64,000 nt of DNA from Amycolatopsis sp. FBCC-B4732. Lineage in GTDB: Bacteria > Actinomycetota > Actinomycetes > Mycobacteriales > Pseudonocardiaceae. The stretch spans positions 7,420,501 to 7,484,500 of the forward strand of contig NZ_CP095376.1 of NCBI RefSeq assembly GCF_023008405.1. Reading direction: 5' to 3'. Shown one piece after another: positions 1 to 9,169 of this stretch. How positions within the stretch are numbered: the first letter of the stretch is position 1; each line of letters begins with the position of its first letter. The translations under genes and the position numbers were made by a program. A model generated the notes under the pieces. The model had not been told where the DNA came from. It worked only from the letters and a program-made list of their open reading frames with translations, and did no database searches.

Positions 1-1
1 C

Positions 2-1165
2 GGCTCGCTCCCCCTGTACCGCGCGGCGGCGCCGGACCCCGGCTCACGTCCCTTTCGGCGGCAAGGCGGACCGGGCACCCTGTCCGCCACGCAGCCGTCC
101 GGCTCACTCCCGCTGCTCCCGCAGCCGGGGGGCGGTTCGCTCTCGGGCTCGCTCCCGCTGCCCCAGCCGCGAGACGGCGGGCCGCTGTTCCCCGCCGCGC
201 ACGGCAGCCTCCCGGTGGACACCGCCGCCGACGACCACGACGACTTCGAGCCCCCACCGGCCGAGTCCCGCGCCGACCAGGCCGCGCGCCGCACCCGCGT
301 CTCGCTGGCCGCGCCGCCGCCGCGCGGCGTCGACCTGGACGAAGACGACGTCCGCATCTACAGCGCGCCCCCGATCGACGGGCTCGGCGGCTTCACCATC
401 GGCTCGGTGCCCGCGTCCGTGACGCCGCCGAAGACGTGGCGCAAGGCCGCCTGGTTCGCCACCGGCGCGTCCGGCGCCGTCGTCGTCGGGCTGCTGTGCG
501 CCGGGTCCTTCCTCGTCGGGAAACCGCCGGTGGACCAGGCCGTCCAAGGGTCGTGGCCCGGTTACCAGGGCGTGCCGACGGTCGTCGACCCGACGGGCGG
601 GGACCAGCCGCCTTCCGAGGGCGGTTCCGCGCCCGGGCCGGAGAGCTCGCCCCGGCCGGACAACGACAACGCCGGCGAGAAGAAGACCAGTGGCGGCAGC
701 GGCCCGGGGCCGGTCGACGACTCGGCCTCCGCGCCGGGCAGCACCACCTCCGCCGGCCCCTCGGGGACGACGTCCGGCACGACCACGCCGACCAGCGCGC
801 CGCAGAAGCCGCCGGTCACGCCCGCCCAGCGCGAGAACCCGGTCAAGCCGCCGTGGTGGTACTCCTTCCCGCCGGACGCCCAGACGATGGGCGACAACTC
901 GGAGAAGTTCTTCAACACGGTCACCACCGACCCCGCATCGGCGTCGTCGGTGACCACCGGCGACCTGCACGACCAGGGGCCGCACGCGCTCGCGGAGCGG
1001 TACGCCGGCATCGCCTACTTCGAGGTCAAGAAGGTCAGCATCGACCAGCAACGCGGCGTCACCGTCAACACCGTCGAGGTCACCCACACAGACGGGACCA
1101 AGACGATCGAGGAGCGCACCTTGACGTTCGGCGACGGCGACAAGATCGCGGCTGACGGCCAGTAA
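2..1165 (+). CDS. membrane-anchored protein with secreted C-terminal domain (5'-truncated by window edge)
   Basis: The frame is open from base 2 and the first in-frame GTG (215) lies inside a Pro/Gly-rich tract, so the gene very probably begins upstream of the window. The tract carries repeated GSLPL-type motifs (GSLPLLPQP, GSLPLPQP). Then come an acidic linker, one hydrophobic segment (around AWFATGASGAVVVGLL), a Pro/Ser/Thr/Gly-rich stalk of about 100 residues, and a small folded C-terminus of about 90 residues. This suggests a cytoplasmic N-terminus and an outside C-terminus. The C-terminal domain resembles in layout that of the next gene and may be NTF2-like, but I do not recognise a family. 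The gene precedes two kinase genes; a signalling link is only inference. Confidence 0.75.
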   Translation, partial: GSLPLYRAAAPDPGSRPFRRQGGPGTLSATQPSGSLPLLPQPGGGSLSGSLPLPQPRDGGPLFPAAHGSLPVDTAADDHDDFEPPPAESRADQAARRTRVSLAAPPPRGVDLDEDDVRIYSAPPIDGLGGFTIGSVPASVTPPKTWRKAAWFATGASGAVVVGLLCAGSFLVGKPPVDQAVQGSWPGYQGVPTVVDPTGGDQPPSEGGSAPGPESSPRPDNDNAGEKKTSGGSGPGPVDDSASAPGSTTSAGPSGTTSGTTTPTSAPQKPPVTPAQRENPVKPPWWYSFPPDAQTMGDNSEKFFNTVTTDPASASSVTTGDLHDQGPHALAERYAGIAYFEVKKVSIDQQRGVTVNTVEVTHTDGTKTIEERTLTFGDGDKIAADGQ

Positions 1166-1172
1166 CCGTACG

Positions 1173-1214
1173 TGCACGTGCGGTTCGCCCGTTCTGATGC
1201 ACGTGCGGATCGCC
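1173..1214. repeat. short direct repeat in promoter gap
   Basis: TGCACGTGCGGTTCGCC (1173-1189) recurs as TGCACGTGCGGATCGCC (1198-1214), a 25-base period with one mismatch. It lies in the 259-base gap between two same-strand genes and each copy holds the palindrome GCACGTGC. It could be a binding site for a regulator of the downstream gene or part of a weak termination structure. No other feature is evident in this gap. Confidence 0.4.
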
Positions 1215-1424
1215 GAACGGTTATGCCTGGTCCGGGTGGGTGACATAAGCTGCCGCTCGTCGTATCGCGACGGCATTCCGGCGACAGAGCCTGGTGGTCG
1301 CCGTCCGCACAGGGTTACCTGACGACAGCGGATCCGGAACCGGCCACGAGTCGGCCGACCGGACCAACGGACGCTCAGCTGAACGGCCGAGCGACCGTCC
1401 CCGGAACCCAGAGCGAGGACTTTC

Positions 1425-2282
1425 GTGCTTGATCGGCAGCGCACACGGCGGGAAACACCCCACGCCGTCCGCGTCGAGGACGTCATCCCGGCCGAGATTC
1501 TCGACGGCGTCGGCGACGCCGACCGCGACTATCTCGAGCAGGTCTTCCGCGACCCGCAGAAGTTCCTGCCGCCGCGGCCCGAGCCGGTGCGCGAACCGGA
1601 GCAGGCCGTGGACGACGGTGAGCCCGAAAGCCGGTTCGCCCGCCGCGCCAAGCTGACCGGCCTCGTCGCCGCGGGCGCGCTCGTCGCCGGCGCGGTGATC
1701 GCCGCGCCGATGCTGACCGGTTCGCACCGCGCGGTGTCCGCCGGCGGCCAGTCCACCCCCGCCGGCTTCAGCGGCGCCGCTGAGCTCGGCGGCCTCGCCG
1801 TGCCGCAGCACCAGGCCGGTGGCGGCACCCCGGCGCGGCCCGGGCAGTCGACGGAGAGTTCGCCCGCCGACGGCGGCACGACTGCCACCAAGACGACCGA
1901 GGACGCGCGGCAGGAAACGACGCCGAGCACCGCCGAGCCGGTTCCGGACAAGGCGGCCGACGCGCGCAGCGCGAGCCGGAAGATCCAGGCGGTCAAGGAC
2001 TTCTACGCCGCCATCGCGCGGGACTCGAGGGGCGCGCTCGCCCTGCTGAGCCCGGACCTGGCGGGCGGCGCGGCGGGCGAGCTCGTCCGCACCTGGAGCT
2101 CGATGGACGCCATCGACGTGCAGGAAGCCGACACGCAGATCAAGCCGGACGGCTCGATCCTCGCGGTCGCCACGCTGCACCGGCCGGACGGCGCGCTGGT
2201 GCGCGTCACCCAGCTGTTCCGGGTCGCCGACACCGGCGGGCTGATCACCGAGGCCGAGCTCGTTTCGGCCCAGTACATGTAG
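1425..2282 (+). CDS. single-pass membrane protein with secreted NTF2-like domain (hypothetical)
   Basis: A protein of 285 residues from a GTG start. It has about 75 charged N-terminal residues, one membrane segment (about 78-96, LVAAGALVAGAVIAAPML), a Gly/Pro/Thr-rich stalk, and a C-terminal domain from about residue 185 (KIQAVKDFYAAIARD onward) with the alternating helix/strand look of NTF2/SnoaL-like folds. The domain call is by appearance only. The arrangement matches the preceding gene (cytoplasmic N-terminus, TM, stalk, small outer domain), so the two may be paralogous partners. It lies 215 bases before the Ser/Thr kinase gene. No catalytic motif is seen. Confidence 0.75.
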   Translation: MLDRQRTRRETPHAVRVEDVIPAEILDGVGDADRDYLEQVFRDPQKFLPPRPEPVREPEQAVDDGEPESRFARRAKLTGLVAAGALVAGAVIAAPMLTGSHRAVSAGGQSTPAGFSGAAELGGLAVPQHQAGGGTPARPGQSTESSPADGGTTATKTTEDARQETTPSTAEPVPDKAADARSASRKIQAVKDFYAAIARDSRGALALLSPDLAGGAAGELVRTWSSMDAIDVQEADTQIKPDGSILAVATLHRPDGALVRVTQLFRVADTGGLITEAELVSAQYM

Positions 2283-2497
2283 CCCTCGGCGATCATCCCT
2301 TCACCCCTGGTTCAAGTGCCCGTGCCGGATTCGTGTGCGCAGAGTGAGCGCCTAGCCTTGTCACGGGCCGGTCTCGGAAAAGCCGGCACAGAGCCCACGA
2401 CATGTGCATACGCTCCAGCGACGCGGCGTGTTCGCGGCCGCGTCACCAGGCACCTATCCTCACGCCCTGGTGAAGTCGGAGCCCAAAGGGAGGTCGC

Positions 2498-4117
2498 GTG
2501 AGCGACGAGGGTCGTCTGGTCGCCGATCGATACCGCATCGTCGGCCGGATCGGCACGGGCGCGATGGGGGCCGTCTGGCAGGCGCACGACGAGGTCCTGG
2601 GCCGCACGGTGGCGATCAAGCAGCTCCTGCTCCAGCCGCACCTGGACGAGCACGACAAGGAAGACGCCCGGCAGCGCACCATGCGCGAGGGCCGGATCGC
2701 GGCGCGGCTGCACCACCCGAACGCCATCTCCGTCTTCGACGTCGTCACCGACGACAACGGCCAGCCCTGCCTGATCATGGAGTACCTCAACTCCACCAGC
2801 CTGGCCGCCGTGCTGCAGGAACGCCGCACGCTGCCGCCGACCGAGGTGGCGCGCATCGGCGCCCAGGTCGCCGCGGCGCTGCGCGAGGCGCACGCGGTCG
2901 GCATCGTCCACCGCGACATCAAGCCGGGCAACATCCTGCTCGCCGGCAACGGCACCGTGAAGATCACCGACTTCGGCATCTCCCGCGCCAAGGACGACGT
3001 CACGGTCACCAAGACCGGGATGATCGCCGGCACGCCCGCCTACCTGGCCCCCGAGGTCGCCATCGGCGGCGACCCCGGCCCGGAGTCCGACGTCTTCTCG
3101 CTCGGCTCCACGCTGTACGCCGCGTGCGAGGGCCAGCCGCCGTTCGGGCTGTCCGAGAACACGCTGAGCCTGCTGCACGCGGTCGCGGCCGGGCAGATCA
3201 ACCCGCCGCGCCAGTCCGGGCCGCTGGCCAGCGTGCTGGCCGTGCTGCTGCACCCGGACGTCGAGCACCGGCCGACCGCCGAGGAGTGCGAGGAGCTGCT
3301 CGCGGCCGTCGCGCGCGGTGAGACGCCACTCGGCGGCCCGGCGGAGGAGACCATGCTGGCGCCGGCCGCCGGCGTCCTCGGCGGGGCCGCGCTCGCCGAC
3401 CCGAACGCGACCCAGATGTTCGACGAGATCCCCGCCGGGCACTCGGGCAGCCTGCTCGACGGGCAGGCGCCGACGCAGGCCGTCCCGTACTACGACGAGG
3501 ACGACTACCCGGAGGGCACCGGCTACCCGGAAGACGACTACGACGGGTACGACCCCTACCCCGAGGACAACCGCCACGGAGGCGTGCCGCCCGGGCTGGC
3601 CGCGACCCGCGCGGTGCCGGTGCCGCCGCACGGCCAGGACGCGTACGCGGACGACTACGACGATTACGACGACGAGCCGGCCCCGCCGCCCCCGCCGCGG
3701 CCCCGCCCGCAGCAGCGGCCCGAAGACGACGACGAGAAGCCCGGCGCGTGGAAGCGCCCGGCGATCATCGGCGGCGTCGTGGTCGTGGGCCTGGTCGCCC
3801 TCGTCGTCTGGCTGCTGAGCCCGAACAACCCGGAGGCCCCGGCCGCGCCGGTGTCGAGCAGCAAGCCGAAGCCCGCCGCGACGTCGGAGTCGCTGCCGTC
3901 GACGACGGACCTGCCGACCAGCACGGTCGACCTGCCGTCGAGCACGGAGGAAGCGACGTCGTCGTCGAAGAAGACGACGTCGCGGGCCACCGAGACGGAG
4001 AGGCCGACGACGCCGAAGACGACGCCGAAGTCGACTCCGCCGGAGACAACCACACCCACCACGCCGCCTGACACGACAACGCCGGCCGGGTCGACCACAC
4101 CAGCCGCCGGCGGATGA
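2498..4117 (+). CDS. Ser/Thr protein kinase, PknB/Hanks type, receptor-like
   Basis: A 539-residue transmembrane kinase. The kinase domain spans about residues 12-275 with a Gly loop (GTGAMGAV, 19-26), catalytic Lys41 (VAIK), HRD with Asp140 (HRDIKPGN), DFG at 158-160, and APE in YLAPEVA, so it should be active. An acidic Tyr/Asp/Pro-rich juxtamembrane linker follows, then a membrane helix (AIIGGVVVVGLVALVVWLL) and about 100 extracellular residues rich in Thr/Ser/Pro with no PASTA repeats. The GTG start is preceded by GGGAGG four bases upstream, and TATCCT near 2455 is a possible -10 box. It is 13 bases from the kinase-like gene downstream, so the two are probably co-transcribed. Substrate and ligand are unknown. 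Confidence 0.95.
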   Translation: MSDEGRLVADRYRIVGRIGTGAMGAVWQAHDEVLGRTVAIKQLLLQPHLDEHDKEDARQRTMREGRIAARLHHPNAISVFDVVTDDNGQPCLIMEYLNSTSLAAVLQERRTLPPTEVARIGAQVAAALREAHAVGIVHRDIKPGNILLAGNGTVKITDFGISRAKDDVTVTKTGMIAGTPAYLAPEVAIGGDPGPESDVFSLGSTLYAACEGQPPFGLSENTLSLLHAVAAGQINPPRQSGPLASVLAVLLHPDVEHRPTAEECEELLAAVARGETPLGGPAEETMLAPAAGVLGGAALADPNATQMFDEIPAGHSGSLLDGQAPTQAVPYYDEDDYPEGTGYPEDDYDGYDPYPEDNRHGGVPPGLAATRAVPVPPHGQDAYADDYDDYDDEPAPPPPPRPRPQQRPEDDDEKPGAWKRPAIIGGVVVVGLVALVVWLLSPNNPEAPAAPVSSSKPKPAATSESLPSTTDLPTSTVDLPSSTEEATSSSKKTTSRATETERPTTPKTTPKSTPPETTTPTTPPDTTTPAGSTTPAAGG

Positions 4118-4130
4118 CCGAGGATCCGAC

Positions 4131-5240
4131 TTGAGTTCTGAAGGCACCATCGTCGGCGGCCGGTTCCGGCTGGACCAGCCGATCGGCCGCGGCCGCGCGG
4201 GCATCGTGTGGCTGGCGTTCGACACGCGGCTGTTCCGCACCGTCGCGATGAAGCGGATGTACCTGCCCGTCGGCGGCGGTGACCGCGCCGAGCAGGCGCG
4301 CGCGGCCGCCATGCAGGAGGGCAAGGACGCGGCCCGGATCGAGCACCCGAGCGCGATCAAGGTGTTCGACGTGCTGCCGGAGGGCCAGGACGTCTGGCTC
4401 GTGATGGAGTACATCCCCTCGCGCAGCATGGCGACGTTCCTCGCCGAGCACGGCAGGCTCACCTCGGACCAGGCGGCGGCGCTGGGCATCCAGCTCGGGA
4501 ACGCGCTGGCCGCGATCCACACCGCCGGGTTCGTGCACCGCACGCTCGAGCCGGGCACGGTCCTGCTGGCCGACGACGGCGGCGTGAAGCTCACCGACAT
4601 CGGCATCAGCGGCGGCGGGCCCCACGCGGCGTACGTGGCGCCGGAGGTCGTGCGCGGGCTGCCGCCGACGCCGGCCGCGGACGTCTTCTCGCTCGGCGCG
4701 ACGCTCTACACCGCGGTGGAGGGCGTGCCGCCGTTCGGCGACGACGGCCAGTCGTCCGAGCGCCCGCCGCAGAACGCGGGCGTGCTCACCGAGGCGCTGC
4801 GCAAAATGCTGCGCCCGGACCCGAAGACGCGCCCGACGATGGCGGACACCGTCCGCTCGCTGAAGGCGATCACCGAAGGCCGCGAGACGGCGTTCATCCC
4901 GCCGACCGCGCCCGGGATGCCGCCGCCCCCGCCCCCGCCGGCCCCGCCGTTCAACCCGGGGCTGGTGCCCGCGGCGCCGCCGATGCCGCCGTCGGGCCCG
5001 CAGTTCCAGCAGCAGATCCCGGTCCCCCCGCCGCCCCCCGGCTTCTCCGCGGCGGAGGAAACCCAGCGGATGCAGCCGGTTCCGCCGCCGGCGGCGCAGT
5101 ACGCGCCGGCACCCGCCGCGCCGGCCCGGCCCGCCGAGGCTTGGAACCTGCCGGTGTCGAAGAAGACGCTGGTCACCGTGGCCGCGATCCTCGCGGCCGT
5201 GCTGGTCGGCATCCTCGTTTCGGAGCTGTTCTTCGTCTAG
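4131..5240 (+). CDS. kinase-like membrane protein, probable pseudokinase
   Basis: A 369-residue protein with a Hanks-type fold (residues about 11-250). The ATP-anchoring Lys41 (VAMK) is kept. The catalytic loop reads HRTLEPGTV where active kinases have HRDxKPxN: catalytic Asp is Thr138, the Lys is Glu140 and the metal-binding Asn is Thr143. DFG is DIG (156-158). Phosphotransfer should therefore be lost or very weak, while nucleotide binding may remain. A Pro-rich linker (about 260-340) leads to a C-terminal membrane helix ending at the last residue, so there is no outer domain. TTG is the likely start, 13 bases after the active kinase. A partner or regulator role for that kinase is inference. 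The 3' end overlaps the convergent LysR gene by 4 bases. Confidence 0.9.
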   Translation: MSSEGTIVGGRFRLDQPIGRGRAGIVWLAFDTRLFRTVAMKRMYLPVGGGDRAEQARAAAMQEGKDAARIEHPSAIKVFDVLPEGQDVWLVMEYIPSRSMATFLAEHGRLTSDQAAALGIQLGNALAAIHTAGFVHRTLEPGTVLLADDGGVKLTDIGISGGGPHAAYVAPEVVRGLPPTPAADVFSLGATLYTAVEGVPPFGDDGQSSERPPQNAGVLTEALRKMLRPDPKTRPTMADTVRSLKAITEGRETAFIPPTAPGMPPPPPPPAPPFNPGLVPAAPPMPPSGPQFQQQIPVPPPPPGFSAAEETQRMQPVPPPAAQYAPAPAAPARPAEAWNLPVSKKTLVTVAAILAAVLVGILVSELFFV

Positions 5241-6139
5241 GCCACCTTGGCGGTCGCCGCACGCATGGCATCCAGCAGCGTGCGGACGGCCGGGTGGCCC
5301 GCCGCGCGCGACGCGACGGCGGCGTGGATCGCGCGGACCGGCTCCGGGTTGCGGATCCGGCGGACGACGACGCCGGGGTGCAGCGCCCCGAGGCCGAGTT
5401 CCGGGATCAGGCCGACGCCGATGCCGGCAGCGACGAACCCCTGCGCCGTCTGGTAGTCCTCGGACTCGACGACGACGTTCGGCGCGAACCCGGCGGACGC
5501 GCAGGCGCTGTCCAGGATGTCGCGGCAGATGCCGGGCAGGCCGTCGACGCCGACCCACGGCTCTTCGGCGAACTCCGTCAGGTCCAGCACGCGCTTGCGG
5601 GCCAGCGGGTGCGCCTTCGGCAGCACGGCGCGGTACGGGTCGTCGAGCAGGTGCATCAGCTCGACCCCCTTGCCCGGCGGGGTCTTGCGCGGGAAGACGG
5701 TGATCGCGACGTCGGCCTTGCCCGCCTCGACGTCCGTCATCGGGTCGTCGGGTTCGACGAGCTTGAGGTCGAGGTGCACGCCGGGGTGTTCGCGGCGGAC
5801 CGCGGCGATCGCGGGCGGCACCAGCGACGCGCCCGCCGTGGCGAAGTAGCGGATCGAGACGCGGCCGGTGCGGCCCTCCTTGAGCTCGGCCAGCGCCGCC
5901 TCGGCCCGGGCGAGCTCGGTGCTCAGGGTCTCGGCGTGCTGGGACAGCAGCGCGCCCGCCGGCGTCGGCCGGACACCGCGGCCGACGCGTTCGAGGAGTT
6001 CGGTGCCGGCTTCGCGTTCCAGCGCGGACAGCTGCTGGCTGATCGCGGACGGCGTGTAGCCCAGGTTGCGGGCCGCGGCGGTGATCGACCCGCTGGTGAT
6101 CACGGCGCGGAGGACCTGCATGCGGCGGACGTCGAGCAT
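5237..6139 (-). CDS. LysR-family transcriptional regulator
   Basis: A 300-residue LysR regulator with an N-terminal winged HTH (MLDVRRMQVLRAVITSGS, then the recognition region with AARNLGYTPSAISQQLSALE) and a periplasmic-binding-like effector domain to the C-terminus. It is divergent from the EamA exporter gene (starts about 100 bases apart), the classic LysR arrangement, so it probably regulates that exporter and itself. TTAAGTGTTCCTGCAGTTAA near 6162-6181 is AT-richer than its surroundings and may hold its operator. Ligand unknown. Confidence 0.93.
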   Translation of the reverse strand: MLDVRRMQVLRAVITSGSITAAARNLGYTPSAISQQLSALEREAGTELLERVGRGVRPTPAGALLSQHAETLSTELARAEAALAELKEGRTGRVSIRYFATAGASLVPPAIAAVRREHPGVHLDLKLVEPDDPMTDVEAGKADVAITVFPRKTPPGKGVELMHLLDDPYRAVLPKAHPLARKRVLDLTEFAEEPWVGVDGLPGICRDILDSACASAGFAPNVVVESEDYQTAQGFVAAGIGVGLIPELGLGALHPGVVVRRIRNPEPVRAIHAAVASRAAGHPAVRTLLDAMRAATAKVA

Positions 6140-6241
6140 GGCCCGATCGTACAGCTGAGCTTAAGTGTTCCTGCAGTTAATTTCGCTTGTCCTTACGTCT
6201 GGTTGGCGTGAAGCTGACGTCGGATCATGAAGGAGGACCGG

Positions 6242-7144
6242 GTGGGCGAGACGAAGACCCTGCTGCGGATCGGCGCGCTGGCGTTGATGTGGGGCTCGAG
6301 CTTCTTCTGGATCAAGCTGGGGCTGGGGATGTTCTCGCCGGTCCAGCTGGTGCTGGCGCGGCTCGTGCTGGGTGCGGCGATGCTGCTGGTGCTGTGCCGG
6401 CTGCAGCGGGCGAAGCTGCCGCGCGACCGCCGGATGTGGGGGCACCTGGCCGTCGCGGCGTTCTTCCACAACGCGCTGCCGTTCCTGCTGTTCGCCATCG
6501 GCGAGACGACGGTCGATTCGGGGATCACCGGCGTGCTGAACTCGACGACGCCGCTGTGGGTGCTGCTGGCGGCGCCGCTGATGGGGACGTCGTCGCGGAT
6601 GAGCGGCGCGCGGCTGGCGGGGCTGCTGATCGGGCTGGGCGGGATCCTGCTGATCTTCGCGCCGTGGCAGGCGTCGGGCCTGCTGAGCTGGGGCGCGCTG
6701 GCGTGCCTCGCGGCGGCGGCCAGCTACGGCTTCGCGTTCGTCTACGAGGGCAAGTACCTGTCGGACTCGTCGCTGTCGCCGTACGCGACTTCGGCGGGCC
6801 AGATGCTGCTGGCCAGCGGGATGCTGGTGCTCGCGCTGCCGGCGGGCGGGTTCACGCCGGTGCACGTGTCGACCGGGCCGCTGCTCGCGATCCTGGTGCT
6901 GGGGATCGGGTCGACGGGCTTCGCGTTCGCGCTCAACTACCAGCTGCTGGCGAGCGAGGGCGCGGTCGCGGCGTCGGTGGTGGGTTACCTGCTGCCGATC
7001 GTGTCGGTGCTGCTCGGCGCGCTGTTCCTGGGCGAGCAGCTGCACCTGCGGGTGATCGCGGGCATGGTGGTCGTGCTCGGCGGGGTCGCGTTGACGCGGC
7101 TCCCGAAGCGGGCGCCGGTGGAGCCGGTGCTGGAACGGGTCTAG
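6242..7144 (+). CDS. EamA/DMT-family transporter (RhaT/YdcZ-like exporter)
   Basis: A drug/metabolite-transporter-superfamily membrane protein of about 300 residues with ten hydrophobic segments in two EamA repeats (first beginning ALALMWGSSFFWIKLGLG, second around residue 145). I chose the GTG at 6242 because AAGGAGG lies five bases before it; the in-frame ATG at 6227 would place that ribosome-binding site inside the gene. It probably exports amino acids or small metabolites; the substrate cannot be read from the sequence. Divergent LysR regulator upstream. The 3' end overlaps the convergent response regulator by 4 bases. Confidence 0.92.
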   Translation: MGETKTLLRIGALALMWGSSFFWIKLGLGMFSPVQLVLARLVLGAAMLLVLCRLQRAKLPRDRRMWGHLAVAAFFHNALPFLLFAIGETTVDSGITGVLNSTTPLWVLLAAPLMGTSSRMSGARLAGLLIGLGGILLIFAPWQASGLLSWGALACLAAAASYGFAFVYEGKYLSDSSLSPYATSAGQMLLASGMLVLALPAGGFTPVHVSTGPLLAILVLGIGSTGFAFALNYQLLASEGAVAASVVGYLLPIVSVLLGALFLGEQLHLRVIAGMVVVLGGVALTRLPKRAPVEPVLERV

Positions 7145-7821
7145 ACGAGGCGGCGGTCGGAGGCCCAGCGGGAGAGCTCGTAGCGGTTCGAAAGCTGGGT
7201 CTTCCGCAGCACGCTCGAGACGTGCGTCTCGACCGTCTTCACCGAGATGAACAGCTCCGACGCGATTTCCTTGTACGCGTAGCCGCGGGCCAGCAGGCGC
7301 AGGACGTCGCGCTCGCGGGGGGTCAGCAGGTCGAGCTCGGGGTCGTTGATCGGGGCCGAACCCGGGCGGTCGGCGAACGCGTCCAGGACGAAGCCGGCCA
7401 GGCGCGGGGAGAACACCGCGTCGCCGTCGGAGACGCGGACCACCGCGCGGACCAGTTCCTTCGACGAGATCGTCTTCGTCACGTAGCCGCGGGCGCCGGC
7501 GCGGATGACCGCGATGACGTCCTCGGCGGCGTCCGAGACCGAAAGCGCCAGGAAGACGACGTCCGGCAGCTCCGGGCGGACGCGGCGCAGCACTTCGGCG
7601 CCACCGCCGTCGGGCATGTGGACGTCGAGCAGCACGACCTGCGGCTTCGTCCGCGCGATGCCGGCGACCGCCTCCGCGACCGACCCGGCTTCACCGACGA
7701 CGCGGACCTCGTCGGTGATCGAGTCGAGCTCGGTGCGCACCCCCGCGCGGAACAGGGCGTGGTCGTCGACGAGGAACACCTTGACCGGTTCACGCTGGCT
7801 GTCCGTCACGTCGTCGAGCAT
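7141..7821 (-). CDS. NarL/FixJ-type response regulator
   Basis: A 226-residue response regulator. The receiver domain has the acidic pair at 19-20 (LVDDHALFR), phospho-acceptor Asp66 (VVLLDVHMP) and Lys in YVTKTI. The C-terminal LuxR-type HTH starts near residue 160 (LTPRERDVLRLLARG, with KTVETHVSSVLRK). Its gene lies 7 bases after the PspC-type histidine kinase gene on the same strand, so the two form an operon and very probably a cognate two-component system. Phosphorylation signature residues are all intact, unlike the BldM-like protein at 28216. Confidence 0.94.
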   Translation of the reverse strand: MLDDVTDSQREPVKVFLVDDHALFRAGVRTELDSITDEVRVVGEAGSVAEAVAGIARTKPQVVLLDVHMPDGGGAEVLRRVRPELPDVVFLALSVSDAAEDVIAVIRAGARGYVTKTISSKELVRAVVRVSDGDAVFSPRLAGFVLDAFADRPGSAPINDPELDLLTPRERDVLRLLARGYAYKEIASELFISVKTVETHVSSVLRKTQLSNRYELSRWASDRRLV

Positions 7822-7828
7822 AGCCGCC

Positions 7829-9169
7829 TCACGCCGCTCCCTTGCCCGCTTTCACCGGCATGGCGAGCTGCACCTCGGTGCCCTCGCCCGGCGCGGTCCG
7901 GACCTTGCAGGTGCCGCCGTGCCGCGTCATCCGGCCGCGGATGGAGTCGGCGAGGCCGTGGCGGTCGTCCGGGACGAGGTCGGGGTCGAAGCCCTTGCCG
8001 CGGTCGCGGACGAACACCGTGACCGCGGTCGGCTCGACCTCGGCGTAGACGCTGACCTCGTCGACCCCGGCGTGCTTGGCGGCGTTGACGATGGCCTCGC
8101 GGGCGGCCTGGACGAGCGCGACCAGCGCCTCGTCGAGTTCGGCGTCGCCGACGACGACCTGGCCGACGGAGATGGCGAAGGTGTCCTCGACCTCGCCGCA
8201 CGCCGTGGCGAGCGCTTCGGACAGCTGGCCGGTCGCTTCCTCCGCGTTCTCGACCGGCTTGCCGTAGCCGTTGGGGCCGTAGAGCCAGCCGCGCAGTTCG
8301 CGTTCCTGGCTGCGGGCCAGCCGCGCGACCTCGCGGGGCTGCTCGCTCTGCTTCTGGATGAGGGCGAGGGTCTGCAGCACGGAGTCGTGCAGGTGGGCGG
8401 CAATCTCGGCGCGCTCGTCGGTGCGGATGCGGGCCTTGCGCTCGTCGGAGAGGTCGCGGACCAGCCGCAGCCAGAACGGCACGGTCAGCACGGCGACGCC
8501 GATCAACGTCGCGAGGACGGCGATCAGCGCGAACTGGACCTGGTCGAGCGTGCCGCTGCGCAGCACGACGACGGTGATGCCGGTGATCACGAGCGCGACG
8601 CCGGCGACGATCCGGATGGCGGCCGACCAGCCGCCCCCGCCGAGGAAGGCGCCCGCGAAGCCGTCCTTCGCCCCGACCCGCCAGCGGCGGCGCTGCGACT
8701 CGTCGGCCTCCCGCCAGACGACCGCGAGACCGATCATGGCCACGGCGAGCGGCACGGCCACCCAGCCGCTGATGAACCCGGTGAGCGTCCCGCTGGCGAC
8801 GGCGAGGCCGACCCCCAGCGCGATCAGGCCGAACGCCTGCTGCCGTTCCTTGGGCGCCGGTGCTTCCGCGGCTTCCTGAGCCTGCTGCTGCACGAACACC
8901 CAGAGCAGCCCGTAGGCGAGCAACCCGGCCCCGTTGAGCGCGGCGAGCAGCGCGAACGCCGTCCGCACCCAGAGCACCGGCACCCCGAGGTGATCGGCGA
9001 GCCCACCGGCGACCCCCGCGATCGCCCGCCCGGACCGCCGCCGGAACATCTTGGGCCTGTCCGAGACGACGACCGCCTGGTCGGTGGGCACGAGGTCGAG
9101 GGAGTCCTGCACGTGCTCCATGGTCACACGCAGGGGCGTGGGGTTGCATCGGGGAAACCCCTGATCCAT
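7829..9169 (-). CDS. PspC-domain sensor histidine kinase
   Basis: A 446-residue membrane sensor. A PspC domain at about residues 41-95 (MFRRRSGRAIAGVAGGLADH) is followed by further hydrophobic segments (about 113-150, 185-205, 213-235), an HisKA_3-like phospho-acceptor with His261 (AHLHDSVLQTLAL), and a HATPase_c domain with an N box (REAIVNAAKHAG) and G boxes (DRGKGFDPD, HGLADSIRGRM). The ATG at 9169 is preceded by GAAGGG at good spacing; the later ATG at 9121 lacks one. It pairs with the downstream response regulator. A divergent second PspC protein 255 bases away suggests an envelope-stress module (inference). Confidence 0.9.
   Translation of the reverse strand: MDQGFPRCNPTPLRVTMEHVQDSLDLVPTDQAVVVSDRPKMFRRRSGRAIAGVAGGLADHLGVPVLWVRTAFALLAALNGAGLLAYGLLWVFVQQQAQEAAEAPAPKERQQAFGLIALGVGLAVASGTLTGFISGWVAVPLAVAMIGLAVVWREADESQRRRWRVGAKDGFAGAFLGGGGWSAAIRIVAGVALVITGITVVVLRSGTLDQVQFALIAVLATLIGVAVLTVPFWLRLVRDLSDERKARIRTDERAEIAAHLHDSVLQTLALIQKQSEQPREVARLARSQERELRGWLYGPNGYGKPVENAEEATGQLSEALATACGEVEDTFAISVGQVVVGDAELDEALVALVQAAREAIVNAAKHAGVDEVSVYAEVEPTAVTVFVRDRGKGFDPDLVPDDRHGLADSIRGRMTRHGGTCKVRTAPGEGTEVQLAMPVKAGKGAA

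Noticed and set aside
2312..4606. Long minus-strand open frame opposite the two kinase genes
   Set aside because: It is antisense to strongly supported kinase motifs and rich in Arg/Gly/Ala low complexity, typical of high-GC antisense frames.
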